This document shows, piece after piece, positions 49,584 through 58,015 of a DNA stretch of 64,000 nt; the stretch's first letter is position 1; each line of letters starts with the position of its first letter. Both the position numbers and the translations under genes were made by a program. Under the pieces are notes generated by a model, which was not told where the DNA came from, ran no database searches, and was given only the letters and a program-made list of their open reading frames with translations. Source of the stretch: JAVBQO01 sp031548885 (GTDB lineage Bacteria; Patescibacteriota; Saccharimonadia; Saccharimonadales; Saccharimonadaceae); the NCBI GenBank assembly GCA_031548885.1, contig JAVBQO010000002.1, forward strand, positions 99,130 through 163,129, written 5' to 3'.

Positions 49584-52500
49584 ATGCAAACTGAATTGAC
49601 GCTGAGGGCGCGCAGATGGGGAAGCGGCCTATTTATTTTGGCTGCGATTGTCGGGTTGATCGCCACGGCTTTTTTAATGTTGCGAAGTATTTCGCAACCA
49701 GCGCATGCCGCATTCGAAACCGTCGTGACCGGTTTGTATCCGACGGGTGTTGACAATAGCGGCAATTTCTTGTCGTCGGGCAAAAAAGACCCGCACTGGA
49801 CGTTGACCAGCGTTGACAACCCCGCAAACGGCGATCCACATTGCCAAAAAAGCCCATGGCCGCGCCCAGCCACCATCATCCAGCACGGCATCGTTGGCCC
49901 TGCCGAAGGCGGCACGATCGACGATGCGAAAAAATGTGCTGCACCTGGCAAAGATTTGAACGGCCAGTACACACTGAACGACGTGCTGCGCGACGGCGCT
50001 ATTTGGCATTATCAATCGACATTTAACATCGACGGATCGATCGTTCCGAATTCGGTTTCACTACGAGTAAGCGGTTGGGGCGACGACATGTTTCGCGTTG
50101 TTATCAACGGTCACATTGCGACCGGCTGGTCGACATGGCACGGCACGTCGCAAAATCGCAACTATGACGACGATGTATTCACGATTCCGCAAAATTCGAA
50201 CTTTTTTGTCAGCGGCCAAAACACTATCGAAATTCAGGTTCTGTCAGTATGGGAAAAAGATCGCTTCAAAATATCCAAAATTGAAGTTCTATCGGCCTAC
50301 GGCGAGCCGCATCTGCGTGTCAACAAAACCGCCAGCGCTAGCACCATGACCGTCGGTCAACCGTACAATTATACGCTAAAAGTTACCAATACCGGCACGA
50401 ATGCCGGACCGACCAGCGGCGTGATTACTGTCACGGACACAATTCCGTCGTTTTTCGCGATCGGCACGTTGCCGGCCGGATGTAGCAAAATTGGCCAAGT
50501 GGTCACATGCACGACGAACGCCGTTTTGCAACCGAACAACGCCAGCTCGTTCGCACAGTTTGTCATCCCGATTACACCAACTTCGCCTAGCCCGAGTGTG
50601 ACCAATACGGCGTACGCCTACGGCGGCGGCGATACGGTTTGCGCTACGGCGGCGTCGACAGCCTGCAATAGCAGTGCGACGGTTGCGATTGTGGCGCCTG
50701 AACTTCGCATTGTCAAAACTGCGTCATCGCCCAGCATGACGGTCGGCGTTCCGGCGTCGTATACGTTGACGATTTCCAACCAAGGCACCGCGCCAACCAG
50801 CGGCAATATCGTTGTGTCTGATGTGATTTCGCCGTCGCTGAATGTCAATACGGCGAGCTTGCCCAGCGATTGTTCGTATGACGGCGGAACGCGCACGGTA
50901 ACGTGTATGATTTCCGGATCGATAGCGGCGGGCGCGAATACGACGCGAAATATTTCCGTGACACCGATCGCAACTGGCGCGATCAACAATATCGCTTATG
51001 TGCGTGGCGGCGGCGATCCGGTTTGTTTGACATCTGCGACGAACACGGATTTGCCAGTTCGTTGTATCGGCGACGTGGCGGTCGATTTGAATCAGCCACA
51101 GATTTCGGTCACGAAAAGCGCCGGCGTTCCGACGGCAGTTCGCGGTGTGCCGTTCAATTATAATTTGACAATTAGAAATACCGGAACGGCGGCAACGACA
51201 ACACCGATTACAGTGACGGATTTCATTGCCAATGATTTGGATTTGAACGTCGGCAGTTTGCCGGGCAATTGTTCGTACGATAGCGGTTTGCGAAAAGTAA
51301 CCTGCACGATCACGCCGCCAGTAAATCCGGGTGCATCGGTCGCGATTACGCTGTCGGTTACTTCGCACATTGACGGTGGCATTATCGAAAACACGGCGAC
51401 GGCGTTTGGCGGTGGCGATGTGGATTGTGGCGACGAAGTAAGCGCTGGCGCCACGTCGCGTTGTCATGGATCGGTCACGTTGCCGGCAACAGCGCCGCAG
51501 CTTGGCTTGACCAAAACGGCATCGGCAACGGCGGTGCGAAATGGCGATACGTTGGTATACACGCTACATTTCGCGAACAGTGGTAGTGCACCGCTGACGG
51601 CTACTGCGACGATTCACGACGACGTTCCGGCGGGATTGACTATTGGTAATGTTGTGTCGAATAACCCGATGATTTCGTGTTCGGTTTCGGGCCAAGTTAT
51701 CACATGCGCAGTAGCCAGCGGTTTCGCAAACGGCGCCGCGGCCGATGTCACAGTCGAAGTTACGCCGGCCGGTCCGGGAACTTTCACGAATCATGCAACG
51801 ACGTTTGGCGGTGGCGATGGAACGTGCGTGGATCTGGCGACGGCCGATGCAACCACGCGTTGTAACGGCGATGCGCCGGTGGTAACGGCTAGCCGTTATC
51901 CGATTCTAAATGTTGAAAAAACCGCTAGTGCGCCGATTTTGCGGGCGAACCAGTTGGCGTCGTACACGATTCGTGTGACCAACCAAGGCCCAGCGCCGCT
52001 GGCCGCGACCAGCGCTCCAATTGTGGTTCGCGACACGTTGCCGGCGGGATTCACGATCGGCACGTTGCCGGCGGATTGCGTGGCGGTGGGTCAAACGGTA
52101 ACGTGTGTGTCGAACGACACTTTGCAGCCAAACGATGTGGCGTCATACATAGAATTTGTTATTCCGTTCACGCCAACAGTGACGGGCGTCGATATTCCGA
52201 ACACGGCGTACGCGTCGGGTGGCGGATCGGCGGTGTGCGACATTGGCTCGACCAATTGTTCAAGCACGGCAAACGTTGACGTCGTTGCGCCAGAAATCTT
52301 GATCACGAAATCTGCCAGCACGAACAGTATGACGATTGGCGTGCCGGCGACGTACACTTTGACCGTGACAAATCAGGGTGCAACCGCAACTGACGACACG
52401 CTCGTCATTGCCGACCAATTGCCAGCCGAAGTTGACATCGTCAGCGCGTCGTTGCCGACGGATTGCATATATATTTCCGGAACGCGCGTCGTGCGGTGTG

Positions 52501-53609
52501 ATTACGCCGGAACGCTCGCGCCAGGCGCCCAAACCAGCTATTCGTTCGACGTGACGCCGAATGCGAACGTGGACGATTTGGAAAACATTGCCGTGGTTCG
52601 TGGCGGCGGCGATGGGTTTTGTGCGCACTTGGCGGACAGAAACATTTTTGACCAAGTAGAGCTGCCAGCCCGATGTATCGCCAGCGTTTTAGCCGATAGC
52701 GACGCACCACGGTTGACGATTAGCAAATCACAAACGGTGACCACTACGGCGCGGCAAGGCCAGACGGTTGATTACACGCTGACTGTGCAAAACGATGGCG
52801 TGGTGGCGACGCCGACAGCGACAACGATTCACGACACATTGCCGGCGGGCGTGGAATTGGTCACGTCGAGTTTGCCGGGCAATTGTGCATACGACAGCAA
52901 TTCGCGAATCATCACATGCATACTGGCGGCTGGAATTGCGCCCGGCGCGAATGCTAGCGTGAGTTTCAACGTTACGGTCACAGCGGGCAGTGGAATCGTG
53001 TCGAATTTGGCGTATATTACTGGTGGCGGCGACCAGGACTGCACCAACGAGATATCGGCGCTGGCGACTTCGCATTGTTACAGCGCGGTGCATTTTAGCG
53101 CGACCGCTCCGGTTTTGAACATTTTGAAGTTCGCGTCCGTCACGCAGCCAAATGTTGGCCAAACGTTCGTATACCAGATCATGATCGAAAATATTGGCAA
53201 CATGCCGACAGATGCGATTACGAATATGTCGGACGATATTCCGCAGGATTTGGAAATACTATCGGTAAGCAGTCCGGGTGCAACTTGTAGCTCGACCGGC
53301 AACAATGTGTCATGCGCAATTGCGAGTGGTCTGAATCCGGGCGGCCGCGTGTTCGTGACAGCCGAAATTCGCGCCACAAAAGCCGGATCGTATCTGAATA
53401 CCGCGTATACGTATGGCGGTGGCGACGGGCAGTGCGTTGATGGCGCATCGGCAGTGCTCAATTCGCGGTGCCATTGGTCGGCTGGGGCTGTCGTTTTGCA
53501 ACTGACTGATGATCCTGACGACCCAGATGATCCTGAAAACCCAGAAAATCCCAATACGCCAGTTTCGCCCGTTACAACAATTGGCGTGCCAAATACAGGG
53601 CGGCCCTAA
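49584..53609 (+). CDS. Giant secreted protein with eight DUF11-like repeats
   Basis: A 1341-residue surface protein. Residues 1-47 are a basic N terminus plus a signal/transmembrane helix ending QPAHA. Residues 48-240 form a galactose-binding-like domain (VSLRVSGWGDDMFRVVINGH). From 240 to about 1308 come eight DUF11-like Ig-fold repeats of about 130 residues, each with KTAS near the start, a LPxxC ... C pair, and a GGGDxxC end. Repeats 1-4 align in order with repeats 5-8. The C terminus is a D/P/E-rich linker (DDPDDPENPENP) and VPNTGRP, a sortase-like motif without the usual membrane helix. Probably an adhesin or stalk on the cell surface. Confidence 0.85.
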   Translation: MQTELTLRARRWGSGLFILAAIVGLIATAFLMLRSISQPAHAAFETVVTGLYPTGVDNSGNFLSSGKKDPHWTLTSVDNPANGDPHCQKSPWPRPATIIQHGIVGPAEGGTIDDAKKCAAPGKDLNGQYTLNDVLRDGAIWHYQSTFNIDGSIVPNSVSLRVSGWGDDMFRVVINGHIATGWSTWHGTSQNRNYDDDVFTIPQNSNFFVSGQNTIEIQVLSVWEKDRFKISKIEVLSAYGEPHLRVNKTASASTMTVGQPYNYTLKVTNTGTNAGPTSGVITVTDTIPSFFAIGTLPAGCSKIGQVVTCTTNAVLQPNNASSFAQFVIPITPTSPSPSVTNTAYAYGGGDTVCATAASTACNSSATVAIVAPELRIVKTASSPSMTVGVPASYTLTISNQGTAPTSGNIVVSDVISPSLNVNTASLPSDCSYDGGTRTVTCMISGSIAAGANTTRNISVTPIATGAINNIAYVRGGGDPVCLTSATNTDLPVRCIGDVAVDLNQPQISVTKSAGVPTAVRGVPFNYNLTIRNTGTAATTTPITVTDFIANDLDLNVGSLPGNCSYDSGLRKVTCTITPPVNPGASVAITLSVTSHIDGGIIENTATAFGGGDVDCGDEVSAGATSRCHGSVTLPATAPQLGLTKTASATAVRNGDTLVYTLHFANSGSAPLTATATIHDDVPAGLTIGNVVSNNPMISCSVSGQVITCAVASGFANGAAADVTVEVTPAGPGTFTNHATTFGGGDGTCVDLATADATTRCNGDAPVVTASRYPILNVEKTASAPILRANQLASYTIRVTNQGPAPLAATSAPIVVRDTLPAGFTIGTLPADCVAVGQTVTCVSNDTLQPNDVASYIEFVIPFTPTVTGVDIPNTAYASGGGSAVCDIGSTNCSSTANVDVVAPEILITKSASTNSMTIGVPATYTLTVTNQGATATDDTLVIADQLPAEVDIVSASLPTDCIYISGTRVVRCDYAGTLAPGAQTSYSFDVTPNANVDDLENIAVVRGGGDGFCAHLADRNIFDQVELPARCIASVLADSDAPRLTISKSQTVTTTARQGQTVDYTLTVQNDGVVATPTATTIHDTLPAGVELVTSSLPGNCAYDSNSRIITCILAAGIAPGANASVSFNVTVTAGSGIVSNLAYITGGGDQDCTNEISALATSHCYSAVHFSATAPVLNILKFASVTQPNVGQTFVYQIMIENIGNMPTDAITNMSDDIPQDLEILSVSSPGATCSSTGNNVSCAIASGLNPGGRVFVTAEIRATKAGSYLNTAYTYGGGDGQCVDGASAVLNSRCHWSAGAVVLQLTDDPDDPDDPENPENPNTPVSPVTTIGVPNTGRP

Positions 53610-53647
53610 CTTTGCACGATTTCGCAGATTTTAACAGATGATAGTGC

Positions 53648-53675
53648 TTGCGAAACACGCAAAAACGTGTATAAT
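53648..53675 (+). promoter_or_regulatory. Promoter of the disrupted tRNA-Lys
   Basis: TTGCGA (53648-53653) and TATAAT (53670-53675) with 16-bp spacing precede the truncated tRNA. The same arrangement with the same spacing precedes the intact tRNA-Lys at 62688. Confidence 0.8.
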
Positions 53676-53685
53676 GTTCCGAAGT

Positions 53686-53723
53686 GGAGCCGTAGCTCAG
53701 TTGGTAGAGCACGGGCCTTTTAA
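53686..53723 (+). pseudogene. 5' half of tRNA-Lys(TTT), cut in the anticodon loop
   Basis: GGAGCCG acceptor strand, TA, GCTC/GAGC D arm, CGGGC anticodon strand and the loop CTTTTAA, then unrelated sequence. The matching 3' half is at 63704-63748, ending CGGCTCC-ACCA, which pairs perfectly with this acceptor strand. The gene has been interrupted by the 10-kb element. Confidence 0.93.
53717..53723 (+). repeat. attL core CTTTTAA
   Basis: The anticodon loop of the split tRNA-Lys; identical to attR at 63704-63710 and to the loop of the intact copy at 62719-62725. The following bases TTAAAA make a palindromic TTTTAATTAAAA on the element side. Confidence 0.85.
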
Positions 53724-53733
53724 TTAAAATCAA

Positions 53734-53756
53734 CGACCAATCCGGTCGCTTTTTTA
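53734..53756 (+). terminator. Terminator just inside the element
   Basis: CGACC-AATCC-GGTCG hairpin followed by a T run (53750-53755). It would end the truncated tRNA-Lys transcript and protect the element's genes from read-through. The rest of the gap to 53971 holds GATACC/GGTATC repeats and a TATAAT near 53932. Confidence 0.82.
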
Positions 53757-53807
53757 TTTGGAATAACAGATGAGAAGAAACAAACACCGATAAACAGTGG
53801 AATATTT

Positions 53808-53871
53808 GATACCCAACGGATACCCGCAAATTGTGACAAACTGGGGTGGGCTGGTAACGAAAATGGTATCA
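53808..53871. repeat. GATACC/GGTATC motifs at left end (possible integrase arm sites)
   Basis: GATACCC at 53808-53814 and 53819-53825 (11-bp period), and the inverted form GGTATCA at 53865-53871. The same motif occurs twice near the right end at 63609 and 63621. Confidence 0.45.
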
Positions 53872-53970
53872 ATGTCTCGTATCCGTCCGCAAGTCTCTGT
53901 TTTCAGATTGTAGCCTAAGTCGCTAGCAGGCTATAATGATGGAAAGAATAAAATGAATGGGTTTTGAATA

Positions 53971-56900
53971 ATGAGCATAAATAGTAGTCGTGGGTCGGAA
54001 TGGCGCAGATGGGATTTGCATATACATACAAAAGGTACAAATAAGAATGACCAATTCAACGCCAGCGTCGACTTTGATGATTACTGTGTAACGATGTTTA
54101 AAAAAGCTATTGATAAGCGAATCGCAGCCATAGGCATTACGGATTACTTTAGTGTAGATAAATATAAAAAAGTCATTGATTTTGTTGCAAGAATAGATAG
54201 TTGCAAAGACTTTGACACTGTCCAAAAAGAATACATCAAAAATATTCTTGTGTTGCCTAATGTGGAACTTCGGATGCTCCCAGTGACCGACAGGGGTAGA
54301 CTAGTAAATATTCATTGCATATTTAATCCAGCTATAGTCTCTAGGCTGGATAATAAGTTCTTTGCGTCTATCGATTATCATGATGGACGTACGTCGCATA
54401 AGATGAATCGGCAAGGCTTTATTGAGATTGGCAAATCCTTTGACGATTCACTTGACGACGATACTGCGTATAAGAGGGGTATAGACACCTTCCATGTTGA
54501 CTATTCAAAGCTCCAGGAGGTGCTGAAAGACGAAATATTTGACGAGAATACAATCGTTGTAGTGAGTAATTCTAGCAATGACGGTGTTTCAGCCTTCCAA
54601 AAGCATTATGATTTCTTTGAAGGCAGTGACCCTGGCAGTCTTGATGGAGTAAGGAGGGCTATATATACGATATCACAGGCCATTTTCTCGAGTAATAGGG
54701 GAGACAGAAAATACTTCCTCGGCTTGGGCGATAGGGATAATGAAAAAGCAGTAAAAGATAAATGCGGATCTTTAAAGCCATGCATACACGGTAGTGATGC
54801 CCATACGGAATCGAAGCTATTCGAGCCCGATAACGACAGATTTTGTTGGATAAAGGCGGACACAACGTTTGAAGGGCTCAGGCAAATAGTGTATGAGCCT
54901 GCTGACCGAGTTTATGTTGGCCTAGAGCCACCTGTTATTGACCGTGTACGGAGCAACAAGACAAAGTATATTGATGCGCTAAATATTAATCAGGTCGCTG
55001 GATATAATGAGTCTCAGGGGGTTTGGTTCAAAGACGTAGAAATTGATTTTAACAAAGAGCTGGTCGCAATTATAGGCAACAAGGGTAGTGGCAAGAGTGC
55101 CATATCAGATGTGATTGGCCTGTTGGGGAATACACATAATGCCGGTGATAGACACGAGAACCTGTCGTTTCTTTGTGCTGACAAAAAGAAACTAAAGTTT
55201 AGAAAGAAAGGGTATGCTGAGAACTTTCAAGCGGAGCTCGTGTGGGAAGATGGCACTGGCAGGGGCCAAAAGATTCCATTAAACCACGACATTGATCCTG
55301 ATGACAAGGAAAAGGTAAAGTATCTCCCACAAAATTATTTTGAAAATTTAACCAATGACCTCGAAGGCGGAGGTTTTGATAAAACCCTTAAAGGTGTCAT
55401 TTTTAGGCATCTACCAGAAGAGCAGAGACTAGGTAGTCATAGCTTCGAGGAGCTTGAGGACATAAAGGCTAAAAGCATAGAAGCCGACCTAGCCGACATT
55501 CGAGGTGAGGTACATGATATATCTGAAGATATAATTAAGCTTGAGGAGAAGAAACATCCAAGCTACACAAAGCAGCTTGCTAGTCAACTGGAAGAAAAAC
55601 AGAGAGAGCTCAAGGAGCATGATAAGATTAGACCCGATGAAGTTCTAGACCCGGAGAAATCCAGCGATAATAGTTCAAAAGAAGAGAAGAACAGGAAGTA
55701 CAAGAAGCTGGAGGAGCTCAATGTTGAGCATGAGGGTCTGACCTCGCAAATTGCAGCCAAGAAAATAGAGCTGGCCGACTTGGCACGGGAGCAAGAGGAG
55801 CTTGACCAACTCAAGAAGTCTCTGGCGCGGATAGTGGGCCAGGTCGAGGCTTTCAAAAAAGAGAGTGCGGCAGTATTCAAGAAGTATGGCTTGGATGTGG
55901 GGGAGGCTATTGAGCTGAAGCACAGAGAAGCGTCGCTTATGCGTAAAATAGAGGAAAAAGGGCGACAAGCGAGTAACTTAAAGGATGTACTTCGCACGAA
56001 AGAATCTATTGATGCAGACCCCGATTTAATTGGTCAACCCAAAAAGCTTAAGGTAGCCTATAAGATTAGTTTGCCAGCGCAGAAGGACGATATAAGTAAA
56101 GCGATAAACAAAATCAAAAAAGACCTATCGAAGCCCGAAAAAGATTTTCAAGAGTATAAAGAAAAACTTAGCAAGTGGAAAAACAAACGAAAGGCAATTG
56201 AGGGTAGTAAAGAGCAATTAGGCAGCTTAAAATATTATCAAAATGAGCTAGACTTTGTTGCTAAGAGTTTGCCGTCTGTGCTAGCGAAGAGGAGGGCGGA
56301 ACGATTAAGCAGGACTCTGGCTATATTCGCTAAGCAGAAGGAAATCATTGAGCTTTATGGTTTCCTCAAGGAGTCTGTCGATAATGAAATAGCAAAAGAT
56401 AAAGAATTTGCGAAGAAATTCAAAATGGTTATAGATATCAATTTCAAGCTAGACCCGTCGTTTGCGGGAACGTTCTTGCACTATATAAATAAAAGCAAGA
56501 AAGGCACATTCTACGGAGCAAACGAAAGCAGCGTTGAAGAGTTGTTTGCTGAGAAGGATTTACTAAATGATAAAGATATATCGCAGATATTAAACACAAT
56601 TATAAAGTGGCTTGAGGTCAATCAAAAAGAGTCTAAAAAGGAAGAAAGACGTCGAGAGATACTAGATCAGGTTGATAAAGTGCAGGAGCTATATGATTAT
56701 TTATTCTCCCTTGAATATTTGAGACCAATATATGAGCTTAAGCTCGATAGCAAGGTCCTTGAGGAGCTTTCGCCGGGCGAAAAGGGTACTCTTTTGTTGG
56801 TATTCTATCTAATGATTGATAAAGAGGATACACCGCTAATTATTGACCAGCCCGAGGACAACCTAGACAATAAAAGTGTTTTTGAAGTACTGACGCATTT

Positions 56901-57141
56901 CATTAAAACGGCCAAGAAGCGCAGGCAGATAATAATAGTGACGCATAACCCAAATCTTGCGGTTGGTGCTGATGCGGAGCAGGTTATATATGTGAATCTT
57001 GATAAAAGAAACGGTAAAAATCTTTTCTCATTCCAAGCTGGGGCTATCGAGAACCAAAAGATTAATGAGAGAATTGTTGAGATACTGGAGGGAACGATGC
57101 CTGCATTCGACAGAAGAAAGCTTAGATATAAGAAGTCATAG
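53971..57141 (+). CDS. PHP-domain/SMC-like AAA ATPase fusion, candidate defence protein
   Basis: A 1056-residue protein. Residues 10-300 form a PHP phosphoesterase domain with metal ligands visible as DLHIHTK, GITDYF, NVELRM, IHCIF and GSDAH. Walker A GNKGSGKSAISD is at about 369. A long coiled coil (about 490-800, rich in K/E/L) follows, and the ABC half is closed by LSPGEKGTLLL (about 933), Walker B TPLIIDQPEDNLDN and the H-loop VTHNPNL. The architecture matches PHP-ATPase proteins called ppl in anti-phage surveys (from memory). It would act as an ATP-gated nuclease or phosphatase triggered by infection. Confidence 0.85.
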   Translation: MSINSSRGSEWRRWDLHIHTKGTNKNDQFNASVDFDDYCVTMFKKAIDKRIAAIGITDYFSVDKYKKVIDFVARIDSCKDFDTVQKEYIKNILVLPNVELRMLPVTDRGRLVNIHCIFNPAIVSRLDNKFFASIDYHDGRTSHKMNRQGFIEIGKSFDDSLDDDTAYKRGIDTFHVDYSKLQEVLKDEIFDENTIVVVSNSSNDGVSAFQKHYDFFEGSDPGSLDGVRRAIYTISQAIFSSNRGDRKYFLGLGDRDNEKAVKDKCGSLKPCIHGSDAHTESKLFEPDNDRFCWIKADTTFEGLRQIVYEPADRVYVGLEPPVIDRVRSNKTKYIDALNINQVAGYNESQGVWFKDVEIDFNKELVAIIGNKGSGKSAISDVIGLLGNTHNAGDRHENLSFLCADKKKLKFRKKGYAENFQAELVWEDGTGRGQKIPLNHDIDPDDKEKVKYLPQNYFENLTNDLEGGGFDKTLKGVIFRHLPEEQRLGSHSFEELEDIKAKSIEADLADIRGEVHDISEDIIKLEEKKHPSYTKQLASQLEEKQRELKEHDKIRPDEVLDPEKSSDNSSKEEKNRKYKKLEELNVEHEGLTSQIAAKKIELADLAREQEELDQLKKSLARIVGQVEAFKKESAAVFKKYGLDVGEAIELKHREASLMRKIEEKGRQASNLKDVLRTKESIDADPDLIGQPKKLKVAYKISLPAQKDDISKAINKIKKDLSKPEKDFQEYKEKLSKWKNKRKAIEGSKEQLGSLKYYQNELDFVAKSLPSVLAKRRAERLSRTLAIFAKQKEIIELYGFLKESVDNEIAKDKEFAKKFKMVIDINFKLDPSFAGTFLHYINKSKKGTFYGANESSVEELFAEKDLLNDKDISQILNTIIKWLEVNQKESKKEERRREILDQVDKVQELYDYLFSLEYLRPIYELKLDSKVLEELSPGEKGTLLLVFYLMIDKEDTPLIIDQPEDNLDNKSVFEVLTHFIKTAKKRRQIIIVTHNPNLAVGADAEQVIYVNLDKRNGKNLFSFQAGAIENQKINERIVEILEGTMPAFDRRKLRYKKS

Positions 57142-57223
57142 GTAGGTAACTGTTGGCTTCCACGGTGTTTAAATGAACTAGAGACTGCCGAATCTCGTCT
57201 ACCTCTTTCGTATTACAAAGTGG

Positions 57224-57243
57224 TTGCCTTGTCACCAAGGCAA
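57224..57243. terminator. Hairpin between convergent cargo genes
   Basis: TTGCCTTG/CAAGGCAA stem with loop TCAC, between the convergent PHP-ATPase and ADP-ribosylglycohydrolase-like genes. No T run, so termination strength is uncertain. Confidence 0.5.
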
Positions 57244-57246
57244 GGT

Positions 57247-58008
57247 TTACTTCCGACCTTGAGCTAGTGAATCATAGCCATAAAAAACACCAGCCACTTG
57301 ACCGTAGATTGTTGCATTGGTAACTGTGTCTCCACCCAGTTGGATAACCGCGGCTAATCCATCGAGAAAATTATCAAAACTCAGAAGACCCCAAATTGCG
57401 ATGGAAAGCGAATCGGTGGCACTGTTATCCAAATTATGAAGTGTGCGACCATGTGTTTCGTTTGCATCCATAATCTTATTTTCGATTTCAATCCAATTTT
57501 CACGGTAGCTCTGTTCGCCGCTGGAAACGTCAACTAATCGCCAAGCCAGTTCAGCAATCCGTGATTTCCATCTCGAATCTATAACCACGGAACAGTATAA
57601 GATTGCAGCTAGCCACTCCATAGCAAAATTAGTATCTGCTAAGCCTCCTGTCTTTTGGAAAGAGCTTTTCACAATTTGTAAAATATCATTCAAGTTTTCG
57701 CGGTCAACATACTCCGGCTCGTCAAAATTTATTCCGACCTGGTTAACATTATTTTCATCAGCTCTTGCAATCGGTTGAGGCTTAATAGCCGTTATCACGG
57801 CCGATGCTAATCGCATGACCTCACTACTGTTCGTATCTATAGTCTTTGAATATTTTTCAGGTATCTCTGATAAATCAAAGGTGTAATTGTCTACTTCTTC
57901 CGTCGACATATGCTTGGTTCGCTTGCATATCTCTTCGCCAATCACTGCGCCAGCCAACGCACCGCGACAGCGGTTCTGTATACCAGGGTCTAGCTTATCG
58001 ATATTCAT
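57247..58008 (-). CDS. ADP-ribosylglycohydrolase-like protein with altered metal ligands
   Basis: A 253-residue DraG/ARH-type all-helical protein, a family that removes ADP-ribose from proteins or nucleic acids using two Mg2+. The N-terminal GALAGAVIGEE replaces the usual GAxxGDALG, and the C-terminal GGDTVTNATIYGQVAGVFYG replaces GGDTDTNAAIAGALAGAYYG. Two metal-binding aspartates (GD and the second D of DTDT) are therefore changed, while others may remain. It may bind rather than cleave ADP-ribose. The start at 58008 is chosen because it follows the upstream nuclease gene by 7 bp; a longer frame would overlap that gene. Confidence 0.75.
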   Translation of the reverse strand: MNIDKLDPGIQNRCRGALAGAVIGEEICKRTKHMSTEEVDNYTFDLSEIPEKYSKTIDTNSSEVMRLASAVITAIKPQPIARADENNVNQVGINFDEPEYVDRENLNDILQIVKSSFQKTGGLADTNFAMEWLAAILYCSVVIDSRWKSRIAELAWRLVDVSSGEQSYRENWIEIENKIMDANETHGRTLHNLDNSATDSLSIAIWGLLSFDNFLDGLAAVIQLGGDTVTNATIYGQVAGVFYGYDSLAQGRK

Positions 58009-58015
58009 AATAATA

